A DNA stretch of 64,000 nt, from positions 178,976-242,975 of the forward strand of contig NZ_LBMK01000001.1 of NCBI RefSeq assembly GCF_001005295.1, in the 5' to 3' direction. The DNA is from Streptomyces yangpuensis (GTDB taxonomy: Bacteria > Actinomycetota > Actinomycetes > Streptomycetales > Streptomycetaceae). The notes under the pieces were generated by a model. That model was not told where the DNA came from. It saw nothing but the letters and a program-made list of their open reading frames with translations, and ran no database searches. The position numbers and the translations under genes were made by a program. Positions 1 to 8,495 of this stretch are shown here, piece after piece. Numbering within the stretch: position 1 is the first letter of the stretch; each line of letters starts with the position of its first letter.

Positions 1-45
1 ACCGCCCCACCCCCTCGCACCACCGCCCAGCAGGAACGATCGCCA

Positions 46-153
46 CCCCGGCGGGAGCCGAACCCTGCACTCCCGGCCGGCAAAATCAGCCTCGCCGGCG
101 TTTGAGGCGCGGGGTCTGGGGCGGAGCCCCAGCACACCCCCGGCGGGAGCCGA
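46..153. repeat. Streptomyces-type intergenic repeat with hairpin
   Basis: A 16-base direct repeat CCCCGGCGGGAGCCGA occurs at 46-61 and 138-153. Between the copies, about 85-132, lies a segment of the kind recurrent between genes in many Streptomyces genomes (core CGCCGGCGTTTGAGG followed by a G-rich stretch). The segment ends in a hairpin with arms CTGGGGC at 116-122 and GCCCCAG at 126-132. It sits just downstream of the minus-strand gene ending at 191, so the hairpin could stop its transcripts. Family membership is from memory of Streptomyces sequences. Confidence 0.6.
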
Positions 154-190
154 GCCGCGCAGCGAACCGGCAACTCCGGCCGGGCCGAGG

Positions 191-1504
191 CTAAGTGGCG
201 GCGTGGCGGGTCAGGAACGTGCTCACCCGGGGCGACCGCTGGTGGGGGACAAGGGTCGCGGCCGTCTCCGCGAGCATCGACCGGACCCGCGTCGACTGAA
301 CCTCGGCCAGCAGGTCCAGCACCCGCCCACCCGCCCACGCCGCCTCGTCGGGCGCATCGGCCCGCGCCAGGTCACCGGCCAGCTCGGCGGTGTAGAGCGC
401 CACGTTCCGCGCGAAGTGCGGGTCCTGGAGGTCGGCCGCCCGCCGTGCGTGCCGCGCGGCCCGGGCGTGCTCGCCGAGCGCCGACCAGCACCGCGCCTCC
501 AGCGACTCCAGCTCGGCCTCACCGAAGAAGGACATCCACTCGGGGTCGGCCTCCGCGGGTCCCCGCGAGAACTCCCGGTGGGCCCGCGCCAGCGATTCCT
601 CGCAGGCCTTGCGGTCGTCGAGCCCCGCCCACCCGCCGGCCTCCCGCAGCGCGAGCAGCGACAGCAGCCGCGGCGAGCCGAGGGAGGCGGCGGCGCGCCG
701 GCCCGCCTGGGCCGCCCGTACGGCCTCGCGTGCGCGGCCGGTGTCCCGGGCCAGGAAGGACATGTTGCTGAAGGCATGGGCCTCCAGGCCGGCGTCCCGT
801 GCCACCCGGGCCGTGGCCAACGCCTCCGCGTAGTGCGAGCGGGCGTCGTCGAAACGGCCGGAGTCGTGGGCCAGCCAGCCGACGGAGACGGCCAGTTCGC
901 CGGCGCCCGAGTGCAGCCTGTCCTCGGTGGACTGCCGCGTCGCCCCGGCGTCGAGCAGGGCGTAGGCGGTGCGCAGGGGTTCGGAGGCCCTGCGGTAGAG
1001 GGCGTCCGCCCCGTGCCGGTCGTCGAGCAGCCGGATCCGGCGTACGGCGTCCTCGACGGCGGCTGCCTCGGACTCGCCGGCGCGCGCGGGCAGACGGCGG
1101 GTGTCGCCGAGCAGGGTGAGGCTGAGCGTCGCGGCCGCCACGGTCGCGGAGCCGCCCGCCATGAACGCGCGACGCAGCACGTCGCTCTCCTTGGCACTGG
1201 AAGGGGAACAGGGGACCGGGTGCGAGCCGCGCTGCGCCGAGCGGCCGCGGACGGCCTCGCGGGGGGAGAAGCCCAGGTCGGCCAGGGTGCGGCCGGGGAA
1301 CATGTGGAGGAAGACCCGCTCGTAGGCGTAGTTGGGGCAGCGGATCTCGCCGGACTCGACCCGGCCGATGTAGCGCGCGTCGCAGGAAACCGTTTCTCCG
1401 ATCTCCTTCGCCGACCTGCGTACCAGGGCCGCGAATTCGGCGGGGGAGAGCTGCCCGCGCAGCCGCCTGAACGTGGAGTTGGGTGAGTGGGGGAACGCCG
1501 CCAT
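191..1504 (-). CDS. HTH/TPR-type transcriptional regulator (NsdA-like family)
   Basis: Predicted 437-residue cytoplasmic regulator. The N-terminal 60 residues look like an XRE-type helix-turn-helix (AKEIGETVSCDARYIGRVES). A hydrophobic Ala-rich segment follows (about residues 112-130), then a long run of helical repeats rich in A-R-x-A-x-x-A pairs resembling tetratricopeptide repeats. This architecture is that of the Streptomyces NsdA/NsdB-type regulators, which negatively affect sporulation and antibiotic production; direct orthology cannot be shown here. I chose the ATG at 1504 over one 23 codons upstream because GAGAGG precedes it by eight bases. It is divergent from the next gene across about 235 bases. 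Target genes are unknown. Confidence 0.7.
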   Translation of the reverse strand: MAAFPHSPNSTFRRLRGQLSPAEFAALVRRSAKEIGETVSCDARYIGRVESGEIRCPNYAYERVFLHMFPGRTLADLGFSPREAVRGRSAQRGSHPVPCSPSSAKESDVLRRAFMAGGSATVAAATLSLTLLGDTRRLPARAGESEAAAVEDAVRRIRLLDDRHGADALYRRASEPLRTAYALLDAGATRQSTEDRLHSGAGELAVSVGWLAHDSGRFDDARSHYAEALATARVARDAGLEAHAFSNMSFLARDTGRAREAVRAAQAGRRAAASLGSPRLLSLLALREAGGWAGLDDRKACEESLARAHREFSRGPAEADPEWMSFFGEAELESLEARCWSALGEHARAARHARRAADLQDPHFARNVALYTAELAGDLARADAPDEAAWAGGRVLDLLAEVQSTRVRSMLAETAATLVPHQRSPRVSTFLTRHAAT

Positions 1505-1739
1505 GGACGTGACCTCTCTGGCGAGGAGCGCAGCGCCGGTGCGGGGGATGGTGCGGTAGGGCCCGGCGCGCATGAACGTACCCCCAGCGACGGGGCGTTC
1601 ACGCGATGTTTAGCTACAAAACGGATATCTCACCCGCGATCCGCCATGAACTGCCATCCTTTGCGGCGTCTTGGTGCCGCACCCGTTGACGTTCCTGTGC
1701 GTTGAACCCATGCGGAGACGGATCGAGGAGGGGTTCCCT

Positions 1740-2159
1740 GTGGTGGAGGCCGGCATGGAGAGCACTGGAACGAGCACCGCGCCCGAGGCCGGTGTCGCGG
1801 CCCCGGATCTGGACCTGGTGACCGTGCCCGCGCGGCAGGGCCTGGAGGCGGTGGACATCATCCGCCGGGCGGCCGGCCGGTCCGGCCCGGTGGGGCCCGT
1901 CCTGCACGACGGATCGGGTGGCACCCTCGGCTTCCTCGTACCGCCCGGCACCGCCGACGCCTGGGACCTCCCGGGCAGCGCGTGTACACAGACCAACGGG
2001 CGGGGGATGCGCTTCGGCGACGCCGTCTCGCCGACCGCGGGCGCCACGGGCTGGCTGCTCCCGCCGGAGGCCGTCGGGCCGGTCACCGATCCCGAGGTGC
2101 TGCGTGCGGCGCTCGGCGAGGCGGCCCGGCTGATCGAGGCCGCGGACAACTGCCGCTGA
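1740..2159 (+). CDS. Conserved hypothetical protein, 139 aa
   Basis: I do not recognise this protein. The GTG at 1740 is the favoured start because GAGGAGG lies eight bases upstream; an internal ATG at 1755 is an alternative. The product is acidic, has no signal peptide or membrane segment, and contains a Gly/Pro-rich middle (VLHDGSGGTLGFLVPPGT) followed by LPGSACTQTNGRGMRFG, a pattern seen in other short streptomycete proteins of unknown role. The C-terminus is a predicted helix (DPEVLRAALGEAARLIEAAD). It stands 32 bases before the spermidine-synthase-like gene on the same strand, so the two may be co-transcribed. Codon use is normal for Streptomyces. Confidence 0.65.
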   Translation: MVEAGMESTGTSTAPEAGVAAPDLDLVTVPARQGLEAVDIIRRAAGRSGPVGPVLHDGSGGTLGFLVPPGTADAWDLPGSACTQTNGRGMRFGDAVSPTAGATGWLLPPEAVGPVTDPEVLRAALGEAARLIEAADNCR

Positions 2160-2191
2160 CCGTTCCCCGGCCGGCCGCCCCGCACAATGGG

Positions 2192-3073
2192 GTGGTGGCA
2201 GGCAAGGACAGGAACAAGGGCAGGCAGCGCGGCCGGGGCGGCGCGGAGGCGGTCGTCGGGCAGGTGGGCGGCGGCCTGGCGGAGCTGGAGCCGGACCGGG
2301 AGCGCCCGGGCGCCTGGACCCTGTTGATCGACGGTGCCCCGCAGTCGCATGTGGACCTGGGCGATCCCGCGTACCTGGACTTCGCGTACCAGCGGCGGAT
2401 CGGTCACCTCATCGATCTCGCCGCGCCGGCCCGCCGGCCGCTGAACGTGGTGCACCTGGGCGGCGGCGCCTTCACCCTCGCCCGCTACACCGCGGCGTCC
2501 CGCCCCCGTTCCGCCCAGCAGGTCGTGGAGATCGACGCCGCCCTGGTGGCCTTCGTACGGGAGCACCTGCCGCTGGATCCGCAGGCGCGGGTCCGGGTGC
2601 GGGCGGCCGACGCGCGGGCCGGTCTGGCGAAGGTGCCGGACGGCTGGGCGGACCTGGTGATCGCGGACGTGTTCAGCGGGGCGCGCACTCCGGCGCACCT
2701 GACGAGCACGGAGTTCCTGGACGACGTACGCCGGGCCCTGGCGCCCACCGGGTGGTACGTCGCGAACCTCGCGGACGGGCCGCCGCTGACCCATCTGCGC
2801 GGCCAGATCGCGACGGCGGCGTCCCGGTTCACGGAGCTGGCGCTGGCCGCCGACCCGGTGGTGTGGCGAGGGAAACGTTTCGGCAATGCGGTACTGGTGG
2901 CCGCCGACCACGAGCTGCCCGTCGCGGAGTTCACCCGCCGGGTCGCGAGCGACCCGCATCCGGGCCGCGTCGAGCACGGCCGGGCGCTGGCCGACTTCGC
3001 GGGCGGCGCGACCCCGGTCGCCGACGCCTCCGCGGTGGCCTCGCCCCAGCCGCCACCGTCGGTGTTCCGGTAG
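2192..3073 (+). CDS. Spermidine synthase-fold methyltransferase-like protein
   Basis: Predicted 293-residue cytoplasmic protein with a Rossmann-like SAM-binding core. The glycine-rich motif is VVHLGGGAFTLARY (about residues 87-100), followed by an acidic strand end (VVEIDAALV) and a VIADVFSG motif where aminopropyltransferases carry their catalytic acidic residues. The canonical DSSDP-type polyamine motif is absent, so a true polyamine synthase is unlikely; many actinobacteria carry such spermidine-synthase-like paralogues of unknown substrate. The start is one of two adjacent GTG codons at 2192 and 2195, neither with a strong ribosome-binding site. The Pro/Ser tail is probably disordered. 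Confidence 0.75.
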   Translation: MVAGKDRNKGRQRGRGGAEAVVGQVGGGLAELEPDRERPGAWTLLIDGAPQSHVDLGDPAYLDFAYQRRIGHLIDLAAPARRPLNVVHLGGGAFTLARYTAASRPRSAQQVVEIDAALVAFVREHLPLDPQARVRVRAADARAGLAKVPDGWADLVIADVFSGARTPAHLTSTEFLDDVRRALAPTGWYVANLADGPPLTHLRGQIATAASRFTELALAADPVVWRGKRFGNAVLVAADHELPVAEFTRRVASDPHPGRVEHGRALADFAGGATPVADASAVASPQPPPSVFR

Positions 3074-3254
3074 GCGCGGCCGCGGCCGGCGGGCCGGATC
3101 ACCCCTGCCCGGCAGGGCTCCGCAGTCCCTGCGCCACCTCCGCGAAGGCGCGCCCGATCCCGCTCCGGTACGAGGCCGTGGACCACACCCGGGAGGGCCG
3201 GGACCCGCCTCGGACCCGCCTGGGAGCCGCCCCGGGCCCGCCTCGGCGGTCGCC

Positions 3255-3797
3255 TCAGGGGTCGACGATCTCCACCATCGGCGGGTGGTCGTGCCAGGTG
3301 CAGAACACCGACACCTCGCGCCCGTCCCGGGTGAAGGTGACCCGGATCCAGAAGTCCTGCTTCCACACCTGCATCCGCCAGCCCGCCGCCGGTGTCGCCG
3401 TGACCAGCTCGGCCGAGGAGGCGCCGAGGGAGAAGACGACCCGGCCGCCGGAGACCGGATAGGCCTGCACCTTCCCCGAGTCCTGGCCGTCCGGCTGCTG
3501 CGGCCCGCGCGGGGAGGCCGCAGGAGTCTGCGACGGCTTGCCGGCGGAGGCGTCCGGGGCCGGCGACGTGGTCGGGCCGGGCGACGGGGAGGCCGAGGCG
3601 GACGGGGACTGCGACGGCGAGCCCGAGGGCTGCGCGCTCCGGGTCGAGGAGGAGAGCGGCTGGCCGGCCAGGGGCACCGCGAGCGGCCGGTCGTAGGCCG
3701 TGCCCGACATGACGGTGTGGACGCCCCACCAGCACAGCGTCACCGCCGCCCCGGTCGCGAGCATCCACGCCATGGCATGCACAAGTCCTCTTCGCAT
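3255..3797 (-). CDS. Membrane-anchored secreted protein with Ser/Pro linker
   Basis: 180-residue protein of unknown function. An N-terminal hydrophobic segment (about residues 8-26, AMAWMLATGAAVTLCWWGV) is followed by a long low-complexity Ser/Pro/Ala linker (about 50-105), then a compact C-terminal domain ending in CTWHDHPPMVEIVDP. This suggests an extracytoplasmic domain held to the membrane by one helix. ATG at 3797 was preferred to a GTG nine codons upstream because the signal-like segment then begins near the N-terminus. It is divergent from the response-regulator gene with 79 bases between starts, so it may belong to the two-component system as sensor accessory or target; this is inference from position. 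Confidence 0.7.
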   Translation of the reverse strand: MRRGLVHAMAWMLATGAAVTLCWWGVHTVMSGTAYDRPLAVPLAGQPLSSSTRSAQPSGSPSQSPSASASPSPGPTTSPAPDASAGKPSQTPAASPRGPQQPDGQDSGKVQAYPVSGGRVVFSLGASSAELVTATPAAGWRMQVWKQDFWIRVTFTRDGREVSVFCTWHDHPPMVEIVDP

Positions 3798-3876
3798 CAA
3801 GGCACATACTGCACCACGCGCCACAAGAGTGGCCCGACACCCCGTTCAGTCGCCCGGATGGACTACGGTGCCGCCC

Positions 3877-4566
3877 ATGGCAAGTGTGCTCGTGGTCGAG
3901 GACGACCAGTTCGTACGTTCCGCCCTCATCCGGCACCTGACGGAGGCCTCGCACACCGTGCGGAGCGTCGGAACGGCCCTGGAGGCACTGCGCGAGGTCG
4001 CGCACCACCGCTTCGACGTGGTCATCCTCGACCTCGGCCTGCCCGACCTGGACGGGTCGGAGGCGCTCAAGATGCTGCGCGGCATCACCGACGTGCCGGT
4101 GATCATCGCCACCGCGCGCGATGACGAGGCCGAGATCGTCCGGCTGCTCAACGACGGCGCCGACGACTACCTGACCAAACCTTTCTCCGTCGAACACCTC
4201 TCCGCCCGGATGGCCGCCGTCCTGCGCCGCGCCCGGGCCGCCGCCGGAGCCGAACCGCCCTCGCGCGTCCTGCGCGTCGGCGGCCTCGCCATCGACCCGC
4301 TGCGCCGCCAGGCCGAACTCGACGGGGCGGTACTGGACCTCACCCGCCGGGAGTTCGACCTGCTGGCCTTCCTCGCCGGGCGCCCCGGAGTCGTCGTGGC
4401 CCGGCGCGAACTGCTCGCCGAGGTCTGGCAGCAGTCGTACGGCGACGACCAGACCATCGACGTCCACCTGTCCTGGCTGCGCCGCAAACTCGGCGAGACC
4501 GCAGCCCGGCCGCGGTACCTGCACACCCTGCGCGGTGTCGGCGTGAAGCTGGAGCCACCGCAGTGA
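3877..4566 (+). CDS. OmpR/PhoB-family response regulator
   Basis: 229-residue DNA-binding response regulator. The receiver domain (about 1-118) shows the acidic pair E8/D9, phospho-acceptor D52 in VVILDLGLPD, the switch Thr at 79 and K101 in the LTKPF motif. The C-terminal winged helix (about 130-228) includes LTRREFDLLAFLAGRPGVVV and the recognition region DDQTIDVHLSWLRRKLG. All residues needed for phosphorylation are present. It is followed 25 bases later by its cognate histidine kinase, so signalling from the kinase to this regulator is the obvious model. The signal is unknown. Confidence 0.92.
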   Translation: MASVLVVEDDQFVRSALIRHLTEASHTVRSVGTALEALREVAHHRFDVVILDLGLPDLDGSEALKMLRGITDVPVIIATARDDEAEIVRLLNDGADDYLTKPFSVEHLSARMAAVLRRARAAAGAEPPSRVLRVGGLAIDPLRRQAELDGAVLDLTRREFDLLAFLAGRPGVVVARRELLAEVWQQSYGDDQTIDVHLSWLRRKLGETAARPRYLHTLRGVGVKLEPPQ

Positions 4567-4591
4567 GCGCCGTGACCGCAGTGATGCAGCG

Positions 4592-5998
4592 ATGAGATGG
4601 GCCCTGGTCAAGGTGTGCCTCGCGGTCACGGCCATGGTGGTCGTGGCCTTCGCCGTACCGCTCGGGCTCGTCGTCCAGGAGATGGCCAGCGACCGCGCCT
4701 TCTCCAACGCCGAACGGCAGGCCGCCACCATCGGGCCGACGCTGTCGATCACCACCGACCCGGGGCAGCTGAGCAAGGCCGTGGAGTCCACACAGATGGG
4801 CGCCGCGCAGCGGATGGCCGTCCACGTGCCCGCGGTCGGCGGCGGCGCGCCGGTGAGCATCGGGGAGGGCCGGGCCGGGGAACGCGCCGTCGCGGAGACC
4901 CGCCGGATGGGGCGCGCCACCACGGCCTCGCTGACGGGCGGCGGCTCGGCGCTGCTCCAGCCGATCGCGCTGGGATCCGGCGACATCGCCGTGGTGGAGA
5001 TCTTCGTACCGGAGAGCGAGGTCAGCAACGGCGTCGCGACCGCCTGGCTGGTGCTCGCGGGCGTCGGACTGGCCCTGATCGTCGGCTCGGTCGCGGTCGC
5101 CGACCGGCTCGGTGCCCGGCTGGTCCGGCCTGCCGAACGGCTCGCGGACGCCGCACACCAGCTGGGCGAGGGGCGGCTCGGGGCCCGCGTACCGGAGGCC
5201 GGGCCCAAGGAGCTGCGCTCGGCGGCCGTCGCGTTCAACTCCATGGCCGACCAGGTGGTCGAGCTCCTCGCCAACGAGCGGGAACTGGCCGCCGACCTGT
5301 CGCACCGGCTGCGCACCCCGCTGACCGTGCTCCGGCTCAACACCGCCTCCCTCGGCGACGGCCCCGCCGCCGAGCAGACCCGGGCGGCGGTGGAGCAGCT
5401 GGAACGCGAGGTCGACACCATCATCCGCACGGCCCGGGAACAGCGCCCGGCCGCAGGCATGGCCGGGGCGGGAGCGGGGGCGGGCTGCGACGCCTCCGAG
5501 GTGATCCGCGACCGGATGGACTTCTGGTCGGCGCTCGCGGAGGACGAAGGCCGCGAGGTACGGCTCGCGGGCGTGGACCGCACCGTACGGATCCCCGTGG
5601 CGCGGCCCGAACTCGCCGCGGCCCTCGACGCCATGCTCGGCAACGTCTTCCGGCACACCCCCGAGGGCACCCCCTTCGCGGTGGACGTCCACGACGCGGG
5701 CGACGCGGTGATCGTGCTCGTCTCGGACGCCGGCCCCGGCATCTCCGACCCGGACGCGGCTCTGCGCCGCGGCAACGACGGCGGCCGGGACGGGTCCACG
5801 GGGCTCGGCCTGGACATCGTGCGCCGGGTCGCGGAGTCGACGGGCGGCGACGTCCGGCTGGGGCGCTCGGTGCTCGGCGGCACCGAGGTCCGCGTGTGGA
5901 TCTGCCTGGACGGGCGGAGCGCGGGCGGCCCGGGCGCGGGGCGGCCGGGCCGCGGCCGACGCGGCAACCGACGTAACCGGGGGCGCGCCACGCCGTGA
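4592..5998 (+). CDS. Membrane sensor histidine kinase
   Basis: 468-residue partner of the upstream response regulator. Transmembrane helices lie at about 5-28 and 148-170 and flank an extracellular sensing domain of about 120 residues. A HAMP linker (about 172-225) leads to the dimerization/phosphotransfer helix with H238 in LSHRLRTPLTVLR. The ATP-binding domain has the N box around N351 (MLGNVFRHTP), G1 box DAGPGI (379-384) and G2 box GSTGLGL (401-407). All catalytic motifs look intact. The last 30 residues are a basic Gly/Arg tail. The stimulus cannot be read from sequence. Confidence 0.92.
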   Translation: MRWALVKVCLAVTAMVVVAFAVPLGLVVQEMASDRAFSNAERQAATIGPTLSITTDPGQLSKAVESTQMGAAQRMAVHVPAVGGGAPVSIGEGRAGERAVAETRRMGRATTASLTGGGSALLQPIALGSGDIAVVEIFVPESEVSNGVATAWLVLAGVGLALIVGSVAVADRLGARLVRPAERLADAAHQLGEGRLGARVPEAGPKELRSAAVAFNSMADQVVELLANERELAADLSHRLRTPLTVLRLNTASLGDGPAAEQTRAAVEQLEREVDTIIRTAREQRPAAGMAGAGAGAGCDASEVIRDRMDFWSALAEDEGREVRLAGVDRTVRIPVARPELAAALDAMLGNVFRHTPEGTPFAVDVHDAGDAVIVLVSDAGPGISDPDAALRRGNDGGRDGSTGLGLDIVRRVAESTGGDVRLGRSVLGGTEVRVWICLDGRSAGGPGAGRPGRGRRGNRRNRGRATP

Positions 5999-6050
5999 GC
6001 GGGGGCGCGCCTAGCAGGCAGGATGACCTCGTCTCGGTACGGTCCGCGGC

Positions 6051-6215
6051 ATGGACACCCTCATCTTCGGCGGGCTCCTCGCCACGCTGATCGCCATGTA
6101 CCGGGAGACGTCCCGGATGGTCGTGCTCGGGGCGTGGTGGGTCATGCTCATCGCCGTCACCCTGCTGATGGCACACCACATCACCGGCGGCCTGGCCCTG
6201 ACGCTGAGCTGGTGA
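6051..6215 (+). CDS. Small membrane protein (DUF5993-like), 54 aa
   Basis: A very short gene encoding MDTLIFGGLLATLIAMY and onward, ending HHITGGLALTLSW. Two hydrophobic helices (about 1-17 and 22-41) make a small integral membrane protein. The stop TGA at 6213-6215 is two bases before the ATG of the DsbB-like gene, which indicates translational coupling. From memory, this matches the DUF5993 family, which is repeatedly found next to DsbB-type proteins; no function is established. Residues HH near position 42-43 in a membrane-proximal position are the only obvious polar candidates. Confidence 0.75.
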   Translation: MDTLIFGGLLATLIAMYRETSRMVVLGAWWVMLIAVTLLMAHHITGGLALTLSW

Positions 6216-6217
6216 CC

Positions 6218-6868
6218 ATGGCCACGATCGAGAGCCTCCTGCCGGAGAGCACGCCCGAGGCCGCGCAGCCGGGCAAGGTCCAGTACTGGTTCGCGTGCCT
6301 CTTCACCGTCGGCTGGGCGGGCGTGGCGTCCGGCGGCCTCCTCCAGCAGTTCGCGCGGGGGGAGCACCCGTGCCCGCTGTGCGTCGTGCAGCGGATGTTC
6401 ATGCTGCTGGCGGCGCTGGGCGCGGCGTACATCATCCGTACGGCGCTGCTGCGCGGCTCGGTGACGGGCCGCCACTACATGACGGGCTGGGGTCTGGTGC
6501 TGGTCGCGGCGACCGGGGGCTCCTTCGCGGCCTGGCGGCAGACGACGCTGCACATCCTGCCGGGTGCCAAGGGGTACGGGGGCGAGGTGTTCGGCCTGCA
6601 CCTGTACGTGTGGGCGCTGATCCTCTTCCAGGTCTCGGTGGTCGTCGTCGGAATCCTTCTGGCCTGCTCGCACGCGACGGCGGACCGCGGGGTACCGGCG
6701 ACCGGGCCGGGGCCGCTGCGGGCGGCGGGGCTGTTCGCGCTGTGGTTCCTGGGCCTGGTCATCGCCGTGAGCATGGTGGCGGTCTTCCTGGACGAGGGCT
6801 TCCACTGGTTCCTGCCGGACGCCCCGGACAAGTACCGCTTCTTCCATGACGCAGGGATCCTGGACTGA
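6218..6868 (+). CDS. DsbB-like disulfide bond formation membrane protein
   Basis: 216-residue polytopic membrane protein with about five hydrophobic segments. The DsbB-type redox motif C52-P-L-C55 sits in EHPCPLCVVQRM at the start of the second helix, where DsbB passes electrons to quinone. The second external loop (about 107-128, ending GLHLYVW) contains no cysteine, although classical DsbB has a second Cys pair there; the only other cysteines are C27 and C150 in or near helices. It therefore belongs to a shorter actinobacterial branch and may use a different partner. It is translationally coupled to the upstream 54-residue microprotein. Confidence 0.8.
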   Translation: MATIESLLPESTPEAAQPGKVQYWFACLFTVGWAGVASGGLLQQFARGEHPCPLCVVQRMFMLLAALGAAYIIRTALLRGSVTGRHYMTGWGLVLVAATGGSFAAWRQTTLHILPGAKGYGGEVFGLHLYVWALILFQVSVVVVGILLACSHATADRGVPATGPGPLRAAGLFALWFLGLVIAVSMVAVFLDEGFHWFLPDAPDKYRFFHDAGILD

Positions 6869-6937
6869 GGCACGACGAGGCGGGCCGGCCGACCTGCCCG
6901 GCCCGCGCCCCTTCGCACCGACCGTAAGGAAGCACGG

Positions 6938-7600
6938 ATGCGCTACGCAGTCCTCGGCACCGGGATCGTCGGCCGTACGGTGGCCGCCCGGCTCGAGTCC
7001 CTGGGCCACCGGGTCGTCATCGGGACCCGGGACCCCGGCGCCACCCTGGGCCGGCCCGATTACGCGGACTGGCAGGAGGTCCACCCGGGTGTGTCCCTGG
7101 CGGGCTTCGCCGAGGCGGCCCGGGACGGCGAGGTCCTGGTCAACGCCACCGGCGGGCAGTTCAGCATCGCCGCGCTGACGGAGGCGGACGCCGCACACCT
7201 GGACGGCAAGGTCCTGATCGACATCGCGAACCCGCTGGACTTCTCGGCCGGCTTCCCGCCGGGCCTGGATCCGGTGGACGACGACAGCCTGGGCGAGCTG
7301 ATCCAGCGGACGTTCCCGGGGCTGCGCGTGGTCAAGACGCTGAACACGATGAACTGCCAGATCATGGTCGACCCGGCGCGGGTCGCCGGCGCGCACCACG
7401 TCTTCGTCTCGGGCGAGGACGCGGAAGCGAAGAAGCTGGTGCGCGAGCTGCTGCACTCCTTCGGCTGGCCGCCGGAGAGCGTCCTCGACCTCGGCGGCAT
7501 CGAGACGGCCCGGGGCACGGAGATGCTGCTCCCGCTCTGGCTCCGGCTGATGAGCGCCCTCGGACACACGGACTTCAACGTCCACATCCAGGGCGCCTGA
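6938..7600 (+). CDS. F420-dependent NADP reductase-family oxidoreductase
   Basis: 220-residue protein with an N-terminal Rossmann motif GTGIVGRTVAARLESLGH (about 7-24) and the RDP motif that binds the NADP phosphate (VIGTRDPG). The family transfers hydride between coenzyme F420 and NADP, or reduces related substrates using the same fold; which applies cannot be decided here. Internal motifs DIANPLDF and VVKTLNTMN are typical of the family. It starts 69 bases after the DsbB-like gene on the same strand; GTAAGGA upstream of the ATG gives a plausible ribosome-binding site. Length and composition are normal. Confidence 0.8.
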   Translation: MRYAVLGTGIVGRTVAARLESLGHRVVIGTRDPGATLGRPDYADWQEVHPGVSLAGFAEAARDGEVLVNATGGQFSIAALTEADAAHLDGKVLIDIANPLDFSAGFPPGLDPVDDDSLGELIQRTFPGLRVVKTLNTMNCQIMVDPARVAGAHHVFVSGEDAEAKKLVRELLHSFGWPPESVLDLGGIETARGTEMLLPLWLRLMSALGHTDFNVHIQGA

Positions 7601-7710
7601 ACCCCGGCCCGGTCGGGCGCGCACATGGTGCCGCGCCCGCCTTCGGCTCGGCGTACCGAGCTGCACGGACGTCTCCTATGCCTGACCGGGCTTGTCAGGG
7701 CACGGTTCGA

Positions 7711-7880
7711 TCACGTCGAGGGCGAGCCTTGGCCCGAGCCGGACGGGGCGTCGAGCCGCTTCCTGCCGCGTACGGACGGGGTGGAGGCCAGGGCGAGGGC
7801 GGTGGAGGCGGTGGCCGCGGTGCAGGAAACGGCGAAGACGGCCCGGTGGCCTGGGCGGCGGCCAGAGGGCCCGCGGTGGG
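7711..7880 (-). pseudogene. Possible C-terminal remnant of an MFS transporter
   Basis: The 280-base gap between 7601 and 7880 has no convincing complete gene. Immediately downstream of the MarR gene, one frame encodes HRAVFAVSCTAATASTALAL and then a basic Ser/Pro tail to a stop at 7711. A GHRAVFAV-hydrophobic-helix end is typical of the last helix of drug-efflux MFS proteins, which often follow marR genes. There is no start or upstream domain, so if real it is only a fragment. This is a weak call from one hydrophobic stretch. Confidence 0.25.
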
Positions 7881-8381
7881 TCAGCCGGGCTCGCCCGAGG
7901 TCAGCCGCTCGGCCTGGGCCCGCCCCACCTCGGCGGCGCGGTGCAGGTAGTCGGCGATGACGGCGAGTTCGGAGTCGGAGTAGCTCTCCAGTACCGCACC
8001 GAAGGCGCGGCCCGGGGTCTCCCATGCCGCACCGATGCGCTCGCGGGCCTCGGGAGAGAGGGAGACGAGGGAGCGGCGGCGGTCGTTGGGGTCGGTCTGC
8101 CGCGCGACGATGCCCGCTTTGACCAGCCGGTCGACGAGGCGGGTGGCCGAGCCGGAGGTCAGGCCGGTGAGGCGGGCGATGTCGCCGGTGCTGACGGGGC
8201 CGGACTCCATGTCCAGGAGTGCGACGCACTGCATGTCGGTGGGGTGCAGGCCGACCGAGTCGGCCATGGCCTGGTTGAAGAGGGAGTAGTCGGCGTAGTG
8301 CCGCTGGCTCTCGGTGACGATGCGCGCGAGGAGTTCGGCGCGGCTCCACTCATCACCCGTACGGGGGGAATCGGTTGACAT
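7881..8381 (-). CDS. MarR-family transcriptional regulator
   Basis: 166-residue winged-helix regulator. The DNA-binding core is VSTGDIARLTGLTSGSATRLVDRLVKAGIVARQ followed by the wing DPNDRRRSLVSLSPEA, the hallmark of MarR proteins. These repress efflux or detoxification genes and respond to small phenolic or oxidizing ligands. It is divergent from the NmrA-type reductase gene, with 114 bases between the two starts, so it probably controls that gene and itself. The start ATG at 8381 is preceded by GGAGAATCCG, a reasonable ribosome-binding site. Confidence 0.9.
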   Translation of the reverse strand: MSTDSPRTGDEWSRAELLARIVTESQRHYADYSLFNQAMADSVGLHPTDMQCVALLDMESGPVSTGDIARLTGLTSGSATRLVDRLVKAGIVARQTDPNDRRRSLVSLSPEARERIGAAWETPGRAFGAVLESYSDSELAVIADYLHRAAEVGRAQAERLTSGEPG

Positions 8382-8495
8382 CGGATTCTCCGTGCTCCAA
8401 ATTTATCTGTGTGGCGCAGAGGATGTGTAGTGCAGAATCTGTGTCGCGTATTCATCCTAGCGTCAGTTCACACCATTCAAGAATGAGGACCAGTC

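Noticed and set aside
1681-1739. Sigma-70-type promoter TTGACG at 1687 for the gene at 1740
   Set aside because: The spaced -10 hexamer (CATGCG) does not resemble TANNNT, so the match is too weak to list.
2485-5991. Long minus-strand open frame across the two-component genes
   Set aside because: It crosses several real genes on both strands and its product is a Ser/Arg/Pro/Ala shadow with no domain.
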